Of a DNA stretch of 64,000 bases, positions 44,366 to 55,653 are shown one piece after another. Location of the stretch: the NCBI GenBank assembly GCA_009760855.2, contig WPIO01000009.1, positions 3,219,001 to 3,283,000 of the forward strand. The letters are read 5' to 3'. A program made the translations under genes and the position numbers. The DNA is from Cristatella mucedo (Eukaryota > Bryozoa > Phylactolaemata > Cristatellidae). Below the pieces are notes generated by a model, which worked only from the letters and a program-made list of their open reading frames with translations, did no database searches and had not been told where the DNA came from. Each line of letters opens with the position of its first letter. The first letter of the stretch is position 1.

Positions 44366-45625
44366 AAGGCGGTAGTATTAGAACTCGCGTGCGCAACGTC
44401 ATGGAATTTGATGGTCAAACCCAAAACACTTTTTCTCTAATATGGAATCAAAACCACAGTTTCGCAAGCCTATTGTGGAAATGTCAGCTGCATCGAAGTT
44501 CGAATATTTCGGGAGGCTTGGTGACCCGGGCCATGGGAGGCCACAGCATGAGAACGGGCATATGCAACGATAATGAATTTAGTTGGTGATCCCGGAGCGC
44601 TGTTTCTGGAACGTGGAATATAAACCACAGTTGCTCAAAGCTTAGTGTGGAAATAGTGGTTGTACCGCATTTTAATATAAATTATAATACTAGCTGATTC
44701 TACAGCCTCTTTTGCATAGCGACAAAAGAGCCTTTAAGGCTATCGCCATTGCTTGCAGCTGCAATAAAGAATCGCTCACCGCAGGAATTGAACCCACGAC
44801 CTCGGCACCGAGGTCATGAAAATATTCAGCAAGGCTGGCTGGCCCGAGCCATCGGAGGCCATAGCAAGACAACTGCCGTAAACTATGCTATGCAATTTTG
44901 CTGCTAAATCCGAACCACGGCGTTTTCTGTATTACGGAATCAAGCCGAAGCCGCGCGACGCCTTTGTGGAAACGATGGCTGTATCGCAGTTCAGTGATCT
45001 GGCGAAGTGGGTCGCCAAAGAAATTGGAGACGTTTTCGAGAATTCATAAGCGTAATCGGCTGAAAGTTATTGGGAATACCTGTAAGAGGTTCTCTATAAT
45101 TTGAAATAAAGCCACAGTTTCGCGAAGACTTTGTGTGGAAACGGCAGCTTTATTGCAGTATGAATGCTTTGGGCTGCTATTAGGGCAGGGCCGTCAGAGG
45201 CCATTGCCCAAAAACGCGAACGCGCAATTGGCTTAAATTTGAAAATTTTACGGATGGACGTGGTGTATTTTTATCTATTTGATAAATTCAAAATATCTGA
45301 GTTTCGCTAAGCTCTGCGTGGAAGTGGCAGCTTTTTTGCAGTTTAAATGTTTTGGGCTGCTATTTGGTCCGGGACGTCGGAGGTCATAGCATCAGAACAT
45401 GCTAGCATAATCACATGAAATTTAGTTGGTGACCATGGCATACTGCTCTCTATAATTTGGAATCAAAACCACAGTTGCATGAACCCTTCTGTGAAAATTC
45501 TAGGTCTGTGGCCATTCGAATTTTTTAAAGGCAGGTTGGCGCCGCCATTTTAGACCATAATATGGCAACGGTCAAGCACAATCGCATGAAATTTAGTTGA
45601 TAAACCCCTATCACATTCTGTATCC
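44366..45625 (-). repeat. Satellite array, inverted orientation
   Basis: The same unit reads in reverse complement: AATCAAAACCACAGTTTCGC-like strings at about 44446, 44617, 44938, 45105, 45283 and 45470, with ATGAAATTTAGTTGG and GGAAATG(T)CAGCT blocks. A SINE-B copy interrupts it at 44689-44828. Confidence 0.87.
44689..44828 (-). mobile_element. SINE-B copy inside the satellite
   Basis: Plus landmarks CAGCCTCTTTTGCATAGCG, AGCCTTTAAGGCTATCGCC, CAATAAAGAATCGCTCACCG and the perfect inverted B box GGAATTGAACCCACGACC. Best-preserved B box of the family. Confidence 0.82.
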
Positions 45626-46856
45626 TTTTTGACTGAAGTTTATTGATGAATTGGCTTCTGAATCGCAGTGTATGGCATTTATTCATGGTAACCGCCGAGT
45701 ACAGTGCCGATGACTTGAACTTGAGCCAAGCTAATGATTCTGGCGATGCGTTTAAGCCAAGCCTGATGCGGTGACGAGACTGATTATTTCATGCGATGGA
45801 AATTAAGAGAAAATAGTTGCACTAACGGATTTCAATCCTATTTTTTAATGAATATCCAACGTCCTTTGCGGAAATTTGTGTTAGACCTTCAAGATGTGGT
45901 GACGCCAGAAGTTCAAATGTACCTCTGACTTTAGGTGAGGTTTCGTTAATAAGCCGGTCGAGGCCAATAGTAAGTTCGGGAGAGGCAGAGAAACGCAGGC
46001 CTGTATAACACAGAGCTACATTAAGACGGCCTGTTTTTCATAAATTCTGGAGTTATGATGATTAAGGACCGCATCAATCACCACCGTTGTGTGATCCCAG
46101 CCACCCATGCGGCTGGAAGGGGGCCTCGGATATCGGGGTCAAAAGTTGTGATGCGGAAAAGATTTATTGTAAAGTATTAAATTGCTTTGAGTAGCTAAAT
46201 ATTTTTAATTGTGGCACTCTCTAAAATTATTTTTTTAAATGAATCGATATTTGGTATATTAATGCCTCTTCTTTGTTGTTTCTTATATTTATTATATATT
46301 TATTATTTATTATATTTCTTATAGTGCATTATTATTCTTATTATTATTATCTTGCAGTTCTAACTTGGCATTACGGAAACACGAATTTGGTGCACTAGAG
46401 CAAAATTCGAAACAAACTAGGCTAATAGAGCATACGCATGGTTAGAGCAATGGATCAACTTATTCCACAATCCACATGACTTCCATCGGAATCATATTCC
46501 ACAGCACCACAAGGCAAAGAAAAGACGTATGCCCAAAGGATTCCAAGCCGTGCCACAAGAAGTGACTACTTTCCGTAAAGACGCTGAATCTAGGCTAGAG
46601 AGTATATTCTGTGGTTCACTTGCTGAAATTTTGAAACTTGGAGGTGTCAATATAAGAGCTTTATAATTTACCAAATCTAAAGGAAATCCTAGTTCCAATC
46701 GGGACTTATATATTAAGACCGTGGTGCAAGGAAAGAGTTCCGACGTGGCTTGTGTATTTCGAACAGCAGGATGCTGGATACATTTTATTGCAAGTTGTTT
46801 GGTGGAACAAAAATGAGACTAACTGTCTAAGTCTTCAGCAGTTGAAAATACTCGAG
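45626..46856. other. Unassigned spacer
   Basis: AT-rich; includes a TTATTATT-rich patch at about 46280-46352. No gene recognised. Confidence 0.5.
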
Positions 46857-47636
46857 CAATAATAATAATAATAATAATAATAATAGTAATGCACTTGATA
46901 AAGCGCCCTCAGAGAACTTAATCTCTTTCTAGGCGCTTTACATTTGCTGCAAAGTGAAATGCAATTGAATGATAAGTAAAATCAAGCTTGAGAAACAAAC
47001 AAAGTGAATAATATGATTAGGGGTGACATGCACAAGGTCAGCATGCAAATGTGGTTAGTGGCAGCATGCACAGTGTCAGCACGCATAAGCACCTCAAGGA
47101 CGAATCACAGGGACCCACTAAATGCTGTCCTAAATAGGTGTGTTTTTAGGTTCCTTTTAAATGTGGTCAGGTCAGGGCATGTTCTGACGCAGGTCGGGAG
47201 GGAGTTCCAGGCTTTGGGAGCATACGAACTAAATGCACGGTCTCCAAAGGATTTAAGGTTTGTAAGAGGTAGTGGTAGACTGTTGGATTCCGAAAAGCGG
47301 GTGGTACGATGCTTGGCCTGATGGGGGAGTATATCTGAGAGATAGGCTGGAGCCAAAGAATGAAGTGACCTAAGAGTGAGCGACAAAACCTTGAAGTCAA
47401 TCCGTTGCTTGACTGGTAGCCAGTGCAGGTCGGCGAGAAGTGGAGTAATGTGGCAACTGCGACGCTCACGACAGACAAGCCTAGCTGCAGAGTTTTGCAC
47501 CAGCTGCAATCGCCTGATCGCACATGCTGGTAGGCCAGTAAGCAGTGATTTGCAGAAGTCGAGACGGGATGTCACGAATGCATGGACCAATTGGACGTGG
47601 TAACCTTATCTAAACAAGCCCGAATTTTAGCAATGA
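46857..47636 (-). mobile_element. LINE-A copy 9, 5'-truncated
   Basis: Starts on plus with a 26 bp AAT repeat, the inverted hairpin and 3' UTR. The RT C-terminus is open at 47105-47590 and the copy stops near 47636. Confidence 0.93.
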
Positions 47637-48429
47637 CCAGCAATGCGCAAGACCTTGGAGGGACATGAAAAGTTAAGGGACCACGATCAGTGCACGGTGA
47701 ACTGGAAGAAGCTTGAATTGCGTCTTAAAGCCTACTTAACTATTGGCGAACGGACGCTTTGGCTTTGGTGGAAAAAGACAAGGACAATCACTGGACCGCG
47801 CCTTGAGTTAAAAAGCATCCTACCAACCGCACTACCTTTTTTTATTTAGAAGTGAGGAGCTAGGGTTTATTGTGGTAATCCTGATATGCTGTAAGTTCAT
47901 GGAAACGAAAAATGTTATTGGGGAAGTTCAATAACTTGGAAATTTTGATCCTACAACAGCCGAATGCTTGCGGAGCTTGCAGAACGCAGATGCAGAGGCT
48001 AATTGTCTGGGGCCTGAAAGAGTAAAGTAATTGATCAATACCACTTCCGATAGCAATTTAGAATATAATGCAAACCATGTGAATGATGCTAAATACTGTA
48101 GTATTGTGCCGGATTTCTCGCCAGATGTCCTTTTTGTTTCGTGGAACTTCAAAAGAACAAATCAGCCATTATAGAGTGCTTTGTGGGGTTCCTAAAATAT
48201 CTGAAACAAGTGAAGTTAGAGTTTTTGGGCCAGTGTTAGAGACGTTCGCTCAGTAGAAACTGAAATTAACGGATTGCAGAGCTCAAGTCTGATAATGACC
48301 ATGGAAGAAAATATTCCTGTATCAAAGCATGACTTCTAAAAATGAATCCGCGATCATTATATTTGCCTTGCACCTATGACACTCTTAACCTTGTTGTCTG
48401 CTACGCAACAGGCTCATCGGTGACGACCG
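47637..48429. other. Unassigned spacer
   Basis: Between two LINE-A copies in opposite orientation. No recognised feature. Confidence 0.5.
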
Positions 48430-49942
48430 TATCATTCTGTGGTTACTTGCAGCGAGTGTACTCATTTTTGAGACATATTGAAACTTCAAGTCGTGCTATT
48501 AAGTTCCAGTCTGATTTTAGAGCTAATCACTCCACCAAGTCGGCACTGCTTCGGGTGTATAACGATCTACTTAGAAATGCTGACATAGGTCGAGTCTCTC
48601 TGTTTGTTTCGCTCAATATTTCGGCAGCTTTTGATACCGTCGATCATCAAGCTCTTCTCGAGCGTCTCTCATATCGCCTGGGCATCATTGGCACTGTATT
48701 ACAATGGTTCAGGTCCTATCTATGTGGGAGACTCCAGAGTATTGATGTGAATGGACAAAAACTGTCCGAGGAACCTCTGAAATACGAAGTAGCTCGGAGC
48801 TAAACGCTTGGTCCGGTTCATTACACGGTTTATAGTCTCCCTCTTGCCGATGTGATTGCCAAACAACACTTAGGCTTTCACTTCTATGCAGATGACATTG
48901 AGTTGTACCTTTTCTTCTATCCCTCCCAGCACACAGCACGTCAAATTTTCTCAACTCTTGCATGACATCCGCACATGGATGGCAGTTAACCTTCTTAAAT
49001 TGAATGACGATTAAACCAATCTACGAAGTGCGATTCATAAATTGGAGAACCTAATGCTCAAAATTGGCTCTGCAAGTACATCTCCTGTTGATTCTGCACA
49101 CAATCTAGATTTTTTAATACAAAGTGACGTTTCACTGAACAACCGCGTCAGCTCCACAGTCAAGTCTGCCTACTTTCAGCTACATAACAATGCTAAAATT
49201 CGGGCTTGTTTAGAAATGGATACTACATGTAAATTGACTCATGCATTTGTGACGTCCTGCATTTATTTCTGTAACTCACTAATCGCTGATCTACCGACCT
49301 GTGAAATGAGGCGCTTATAGTCGGTGTAAACATCTGCAGCTGGTCTTTTCTGTCGTGAGCGTCCAAGTTGCCACGTCGCATCACTTCTCGCGGACCTGAA
49401 TTGGCTCCCAGTTAAGCAACACATCAACTTCCAAGGTTCTGTCATTTACTTATAGGTCCCTTCATTCTTTGGCTCCAGCCTACCTATCAGATCTACTCTC
49501 ACACAAGGCGAAGCATCGTACCACCCGCTGTTCGGATGCTACTCGTTTTCCTATGCCTCGTACGAGCCTCAAATCCTTCAGAGACCGTACCTTTAGTTCG
49601 TATAATATTAAAGACTGGAACTTACTTTCGACTTGCACCATGACATCCCCTGACTTGAACACATTTCAAAAGAAATTAAAAGCGCACATATTTATGATAG
49701 CATTTAGTGGGTCCTTGTGATTCGTCCTTTATTTGCTTATGCGCTGAAACTGTGCTTGCTGTTACTAACCATACTGGCATACTGACTTGTGCATGTCACC
49801 CCAAACCATTTTATTGTTGTTGTTTTATTGAGCATGCTACCGCTAACCATTCGATCTTTCCTCTTTTGCAGCCAATGTAAAGTGTCTAGAAAGAGAGTAA
49901 GTTCTCTGAGAGTGCTAAATCAATTGCATTATTATTAATATC
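48430..49942 (+). mobile_element. LINE-A copy 10, long but diverged
   Basis: The plus frame reads KFQSDFRANHSTKSALLRVY, then SAAFDTVDHQALLERLS, then after a stop and frameshift the FYADD region (48888 onward). It ends in FSGSL, 3' UTR, hairpin and ATTATTATT at 49942. Open pieces at 48342-48803, 49042-49320 and 49469-49720 are parts of one decayed RT frame. Confidence 0.88.
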
Positions 49943-50624
49943 ATTTTTCTGATGGTGTTCTTGCACGCTGGTATGAGAAAGAAAAGTAATGAAAGCAATG
50001 AAGTTCTTGCGATCTTAAGAATATTTTGTAGTAACCGACTTAAAACTCAGGAGAAATATCAAGAAAATACTTGTAACATTTGTCATACAATTGAATATTT
50101 GCTTAGAATACCTTTCAAAAATACAAATGCGTTAGAAACGGGATTACAAATTCTGGAGACTTCTACATAATGAAAATTAATTGTGCAAACCATCTATAAC
50201 CAGGATGAAAACCGCGAGAAAAGTATCTACATCTAACGCAGTTACCAATTTCTGCATCATATGCGTCTTTTACCTAAGAATTTTGAACCCTGATAGATCA
50301 ATGCACATGCGTGAAGCTTGTAGAAATGCATTCGTGTGACTTCTTTACAGATTCATTTTTGGTGTAGCTTGGTGACTTGTAAATTCCACAGCTTTGCCAA
50401 TGCTTCACGTAGCAGAGAGATATTTGAAAGGCAAGTTTTTTGTTTGACTCTGCTTGATTGGCATGATCCTACAAATTTTTTTGATTTCGGTAGGATAAAT
50501 TGTGCCGCACCCTTCCATGATGGCAGAAAATAAAGCTCAATAGTATTTGATAACGTGTGCAGTAAAATATATTCAACCGAAATCAGAACTTTTTTCCGCA
50601 ATAATTTTGTACAATAGGTATGTA
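49943..50624. other. Unassigned spacer
   Basis: No recognised feature between two old LINE-A copies. Confidence 0.5.
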
Positions 50625-51692
50625 CAACAATGTACAGCAGGGTATCAAATGGTTTGTCTTTGGCCCTCTTCTTTTCAGTATCCGCACTCTACCACCAGCC
50701 AATGAAATCGCCAAAGACAATCTCGGCTTTCATTTCTATCTCCGTGGCATCCAGCTCTACCTATCCTTTGACCCTGCTCATATTCCCTCCTCATTTGATG
50801 CACTCAATTTCCTTATTGCCTGCACCAAGTAAATTCAAGTTTAAGCGGCTGCTAACTTCCTGAAGTTAAGCGATGATATGACTAGCCTGCTAGTTATAGG
50901 GAAACCTAGTGTCACCTGAAAGTAAGAAGTTCTAACCCTCAAGATTTTTTCTGCTAGCTACATTTCACTGACGTTTGCCCGTAATCAAGGCATGCAATTT
51001 CAAAAAGGTTTGTCGTTAGATGAACGCACTTCCTCAGTGATCAAATCGGCCAACTTTCAGTTACAGAGCTATGCCAAAATCGTGACCTGCTTGCATAAAA
51101 GTACAACAGCCCAAACGGATCACACGTTTTTGAGATGGTGTCTAGATTATTGCAAAGCAATTTTTTCAGGACTCCCTGCATGGGTCCTTAATCACCTGTA
51201 GCTGGTAAAAACTTAACGGCTCGTCCGGTCTGTCATAAATGCTGTAGCTACCAGATCACCCTACTGCTGTGTGGACGTCACTGGCTCCCTATCACGTGTC
51301 GAGTCAATTTTAAAATCTTCAGCCTGGCGTACAGGTCACTTCACTAGATGTAACCAGCCTGCCTGTTCGAGCTTCTCGTTCCTCCAGTCAAGTGCTCTCG
51401 ACCCTCTCAACTCCTCAGCCTCCAGTCACATTGCCGCTCATCGCACTACATTGATGTCTTTTGTTGATCGACCCTTCAGCTCGAATGCACAAATGTCTGG
51501 AAATTGTTTCCGGTTAAGGTGAATACAAGCGACATGCTCTTATTAATACTACCAGCTCGTACCTGTGAAAAATCACGGAAAACTCTAACTTTACTTTAAA
51601 ACCAATCGCACTTTCTTTGTAGCAAATGTAAAGCGCCTAGAGAGAGGTTGAGTTCTCTGAGGGCGCTGCATCAAATACATTATTATTTTTAT
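50625..51692 (+). mobile_element. LINE-A copy 11, very old
   Basis: The plus frame reads FGPLLFSIRTLPPANEIAKD and NLGFHFYLRGIQLYLSFDP, where the catalytic YADD has decayed to YLRG. It ends in the tail AAGCGCCTAGAGAGAGGTTG with hairpin at about 51629-51665 and ATTATTATT. Confidence 0.82.
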
Positions 51693-52092
51693 TAACAATG
51701 TGCCTTAGTGTTGGCAGACCTAACTTGTGAGCGAGCCACGCTTACTGCCAAGCTTCTTAGATAATGAAGAAAAATCTGCAAAAAAGGAAAACTGAAAAAG
51801 ATTTAATTCAAAATTAAATAACAATGTTCTACACAGAATGATTACATGAAATTATTTATTCGTCAGCCACGGGTAAAGAATCGGAATTGAGTTGCCAGTA
51901 CGGAGCGTAAAGATTTGACGATTATCTTAAAATTTATATTCCCGTTACGTTAGCTACGTGAAGAATAACTCCTAGATTGTATTTATACATGTCCCTAGAT
52001 AACCAACGGCAGGCCCAGCAAGGCATGTTCAATTTCAATTACGAGAGTGCATTTGCACACATGCAAATTAAAAAATTATCCCATTGGGATAT
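51693..52092. other. Unassigned spacer
   Basis: 400 bp of AT-rich DNA. Nothing recognised. Confidence 0.5.
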
Positions 52093-52708
52093 AAGAATAA
52101 CAATAATCATAATACACTTGATAAAGCGATCTCAGAGAACTCAATCTATTTCTAGGGGCTTCGCATTTGCTGCAAAGGAAACACGATTGAATGGTGAGTG
52201 GTATCATGCTTGATAAACAATATGAAAAACATGGTTAGGGGTGACATGCACAGAGTCAGCATGCAAGTGTGTTAGTGGCAGCATGCACAGTGTCACGCAT
52301 AAGCACACGAAGGACGAATCACGGGGATCCACGAAATGCTACCATAAATATACGCGTTTTTTTAAATCTGGTCAAGTCAGGGAATGCCGTGACAAAAATC
52401 GGGAGTGAGTTCCAGGCTTTGGGAGCATACGAACTAAATGCACGGTCTCCAATCTCCAAAGGATTTTAGGTTTGAACGAGGTATAGGTAAAACAGTTGGA
52501 TTCCGAAAAGCAGGTGGTACGATGCTTAGTCTGCGGAGGCAGTAAATCTGATAGGTAGGCTGTAGCCAAAGAATGAAGTGACCTAAAAGTGAGCGACAAA
52601 GCCTTGTAGTCGGTCCGTTGCTTGACTGGTAGCCATTGCAGGTCGACGAGATGTGGTCTGATGTGGCAACTGCGACGCTCACGACAGACATAGCCTGGCT
52701 GCAGCCTG
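52093..52708 (-). mobile_element. LINE-A copy 12, degenerate
   Basis: Inverted tail (ACACTTGATAAAGCGATCTC), 3' UTR and RT C-terminus with several indels, including an ATCTCCA duplication near 52450. Stops near 52708. Confidence 0.87.
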
Positions 52709-52867
52709 TTATGCTCATCATTTGTGTACCGTTATTGGTATACTAAAAATAAATCACAAGGACATATAAGCGTAACATCAGTGTCGGCAACTCATTAACT
52801 CACTAACTAACAAGCCAACTAACCTAGCTCATTAAAGAGGCAGGTTATACATTAAAGTAAAGGTCGG

Positions 52868-53026
52868 CTGATCAAACAGCTTTATTTCATATTTTGGCGT
52901 GAGAGCCTTCACGGCTATCAGCACTGCCTGTAGTGAGCAATAAAGAATTGACTGCTGCAGGACTGGAACCCGTGACCACGTCAATGAAGTTTCAGCACCT
53001 TACCCCTCGGCTAAGATTCCGGGGTG
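52868..53026 (-). mobile_element. SINE-B copy
   Basis: Landmarks GAGAGCCTTCACGGCTATCA, CAATAAAGAATTGACTGC, inverted B box region GGACTGGAACCCGTGACC and head CTTACCCCTCGGCTAAGA. Confidence 0.75.
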
Positions 53027-53135
53027 AGGATTTGGCTCAGCGTTGTCGAGCCTGTGCAGCACGCTGTGGTACCTGTCACGCAGCCGCTTGCATCTCAAAT
53101 AGGAAGTAGATTTGTGGGTGATGCTAGACAATGCT

Positions 53136-53215
53136 GCCTGGTTTTGCCTGTTGTCTCTATTCGTTACTGACAATGGTACCTGCTAGTAACGAATAGAGAC
53201 AACAAGGTTCCAGGC
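53136..53215. repeat. Perfect 19 bp inverted repeat within an 80 nt hairpin
   Basis: TGTTGTCTCTATTCGTTAC (53149-53167) is exactly complementary to 53186-53204, with an 18 nt loop. Outer 6 bp arms GCCTGG (53136-53141) and CCAGGC (53210-53215) can pair beyond a small internal loop. Shape and size resemble a microRNA precursor or a small inverted duplication. Confidence 0.85.
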
Positions 53216-53580
53216 TTTCCAGGCCTTAGAGCCCACGTAATTAATTTTCTATCCCTGTCAGGTTGTTTCCATAACCCCTCTTAGGATATTCCAGGTGCAG
53301 ACTTGCACTACTAGATTGGACGCAGTTGTTCTCTTCACGTTGGCCCTCGCATCTTAGGAAAGAGTGTACAGATGTTCCAGAATACGGCTGCCGGTTTTCG
53401 ACGAACAAATGATTCTGCGTCCCTCATCAGCTGTTGTTTCTAAGGCTCCTTAATAGTTCTACTTATCTCGCCTGCTGTCGTCGACGCACGCGATTAAATT
53501 AGCAAGGGATAATACAATAAAACTATTGTTTCCTCTGGTGTTAGCCCTTAGAATGCACTACCTCTAGGAACTTGCACGCC

Positions 53581-53718
53581 TTGCTGGATTGGCAAAGTGG
53601 TTAAGGCGCACGCCTCGAACTAGGTGAAGGATTAATTGACCGAGGTCATGGGCTCAAGCCTTGCAGTATGCATAGTGCGCATAAATAGAGCTTAAGTTCT
53701 GAGGCGCTATACAAATGA
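53581..53718 (+). mobile_element. SINE-A copy, clearest tRNA-like head
   Basis: Reads TTGGCAAAGTGGTTAAGGCG (A box), GCCTCGAACT in the anticodon-loop position (CGA, serine-like), and GAGGTCATGGGCTCAAGCC (B box). A variant of the tail, AGAGCTTAAGTTCTGAGGCG, and CTATACAAATG follow. Confidence 0.85.
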
Positions 53719-53816
53719 GTTGTGTTTTTATTTATATTTACAAGGCGAAGGCGAGGAGGGAAGAAAAAAAGAAGCAAAGTACTCCCACCCTGTCTGATTA
53801 AAGAATATTTAATAGA

Positions 53817-53855
53817 TTTGTGTAGCATCCTAAGAGAACTTAATCTCTATTCAGT
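53817..53855 (-). mobile_element. SINE-A tail scrap
   Basis: TGTGTAGCATCCTAAGAGAA and CTTAATCTCTATTCAG only. It joins directly to LINE-A copy 13. Confidence 0.6.
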
Positions 53856-54376
53856 CAAGTCGGCTTACTTTCAGATACATAAAACTGCCAAAATTTGGGC
53901 TTGTTTAGACAGGGATACCACATCTAAATTGGTTCATGCCTTTGGGGCGTCTCGTCTTGACTTCTGTAACTCACCGCTTACTGGTCTACCGGCCAATTCA
54001 ATCAGGCAATTACAACTGATGCAAAACTCTGCGGCTAGGCTCGACTGTCGCGATCGTCGCAGTTTCCTCGTAACACCACTTCTTACCGACCTGCACTGGC
54101 TACTAGTCGAGCAACGGATCGACTTCAAGGTTTCGCCACTCACTTTTAGGTTCCTTCATTCTTTGGGTCCAGCCTACCTATCAGATCTACTCATCCACCA
54201 GGCTACGTATTGTACAACCCACTTTTCGGAAACTAGTCGTTTGCCTACACCCCGTACGAGCCTCAAATCCTTCGGAGGCAGCGCCCGAGGTTCGCACGCT
54301 CCTAAAGCCTGGAATTCACTCCCGACTTGCGTCACTACATACCATGTTTTGACCACACTTCAAAAGAAACTAACAA
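53856..54376 (+). mobile_element. LINE-A copy 13, left part
   Basis: RT C-terminal frame from VKSAYFQIHKTAKIWACLD to LTTLQKKLTT, open within 53722-54696. It is interrupted at about 54376 and resumes at 55144. Confidence 0.87.
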
Positions 54377-55143
54377 CCGCCTCTTCCGGCTCTGCCGCTA
54401 TCTCTGCCGTCGCCTCAGCGGGCTCCACTGACGTCTGTGCTGGCTCTGCCTCGTCGCCTGGCACACCGTCCGCGATTGCTTCTGCCACTTCTGGTCACTT
54501 CTATCGGCATCCTCATTCCAACCAGCGTTTATCATATCCGAGCGCAGCAGTTGCTCCTCACCGGCCTCCACCTCCAGCCGTTTATAGCGCTATCACCTCC
54601 GCTTTACTGACACTCTGCAAGTCCATCCTCCAAAGTCTCTCCTCACCTACAGGGCTTGAAAAAACCTTCAAAAGTATTGCACGCAGCTGGGTGTAGTCGT
54701 CTTGCACTTGCACCGAGTCAGGAAGGTTCGCAGTGCACGTTAATGCACCGCCTGCTACGAACACAATTATGTTCATGTGCCACAAAGCTGGATCGACACC
54801 TCTTTCATTAAGCCTTCGGTCTGAGTCGAGCAGCCAGTTGAGGAAGTCGTCCCCGACGTAATAGTATTCCAGCATCATCTCCTGGTGTGGCTACTCTGCC
54901 GTTTCTGCCAAAATAGCTTATAGTTTGACATTCTCTAAGCGGTAGATACGCGATACAACAAATAATAGCGTAGTGGGCTCGAGTAAGCTTATTCATACGG
55001 GCGCGGCACCTAGCCAGTACGCGACTGCCCACCCAGCGTCCTCGACCAAACTGCCGGGCCTTTGGCGCCGGTTACATAAATACCACTGTCATTAATCACA
55101 ACAGGCCATAAGCCAACGACAGTGCCATAATTTCAAAATAGCC
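54377..55143 (-). mobile_element. Gag-like retroelement fragment inserted in LINE-A copy 13
   Basis: The insert splits the LINE between KLTT and THLFIAALSG. On minus, the frame 54878-54582 reads DDFLNWLLDSDRRLNERGVD, then LRAILLKVFSS and EERLWRMDLQSVSKAE. This has the W...L...A...Y..LR..LL..F layout of retrotransposon gag proteins. It is not the same gag as at 16-17 kb. Both edges carry ACAAC-like sequence, a possible target duplication. No RT or integrase is present. Confidence 0.5.
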
Positions 55144-55410
55144 ACAACAACGCATCTATTTATTGCAGCACTTAGTGGGTTCACGTGATTCATTCTTTGT
55201 GAGCCTTATACGTGTTGACACGTGCATGCTACCACTGACCATACTAGCATGCTGACCTCGTGCATGTCACCCGCAACGATGTTATGCTTGTTCATTGAGC
55301 ATGCTACCACTAACCATTTGATCATACTTCTTATATAGAAAATGTGAAGTGCCTAGAAAGAGATTGAGTTCTCTGAGGTCGCAATAGCAGATTATTTATT
55401 ATTATTATAT
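55144..55410 (+). mobile_element. LINE-A copy 13, right part (3' end)
   Basis: Resumes with THLFIAALSG and a stop, then the 3' UTR, hairpin AAGTGCCTAGAAAGAGATTG and TTATTATTATT. Confidence 0.85.
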
Positions 55411-55418
55411 TTTTATTA

Positions 55419-55530
55419 TTCAGATGGTTCACATACGCATCGGGGCTTGAGCCCACGACTTCGGTCACCAAATGCATTCACCCTGACCTTGGTTCGAGGC
55501 GGGCACCTTAACCACTGAGCAAACCAGCGG
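55419..55530 (-). mobile_element. SINE-A copy
   Basis: Plus landmarks CATCGGGGCTTGAGCCCACG, CGAGGCGGGCACCTTAACCA and GAGCAAACCAGC. The tail hairpin is mostly missing; the copy abuts the LINE-A 3' repeat. Confidence 0.78.
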
Positions 55531-55653
55531 GGTAAGACACTTATTGCTCAGCTGACCATTCTCTCCGGCTGAAGACTCTCGCAGACCATTTAGGCTGTCT
55601 TGCACTGCTACCTCTGTGCTGCTTATATCATCGAATGTCCTCCTTTTTTGCTT

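Noticed and set aside
43608..44589. Open frames of 70-114 aa around 43.6-44.6 kb
   Set aside because: They lie within the satellite units and appear in shifted frames in neighbouring units.
53590..53670. A functional tRNA-Ser gene
   Set aside because: A and B boxes are present but the acceptor stem does not pair and a SINE tail follows; it is a SINE head.
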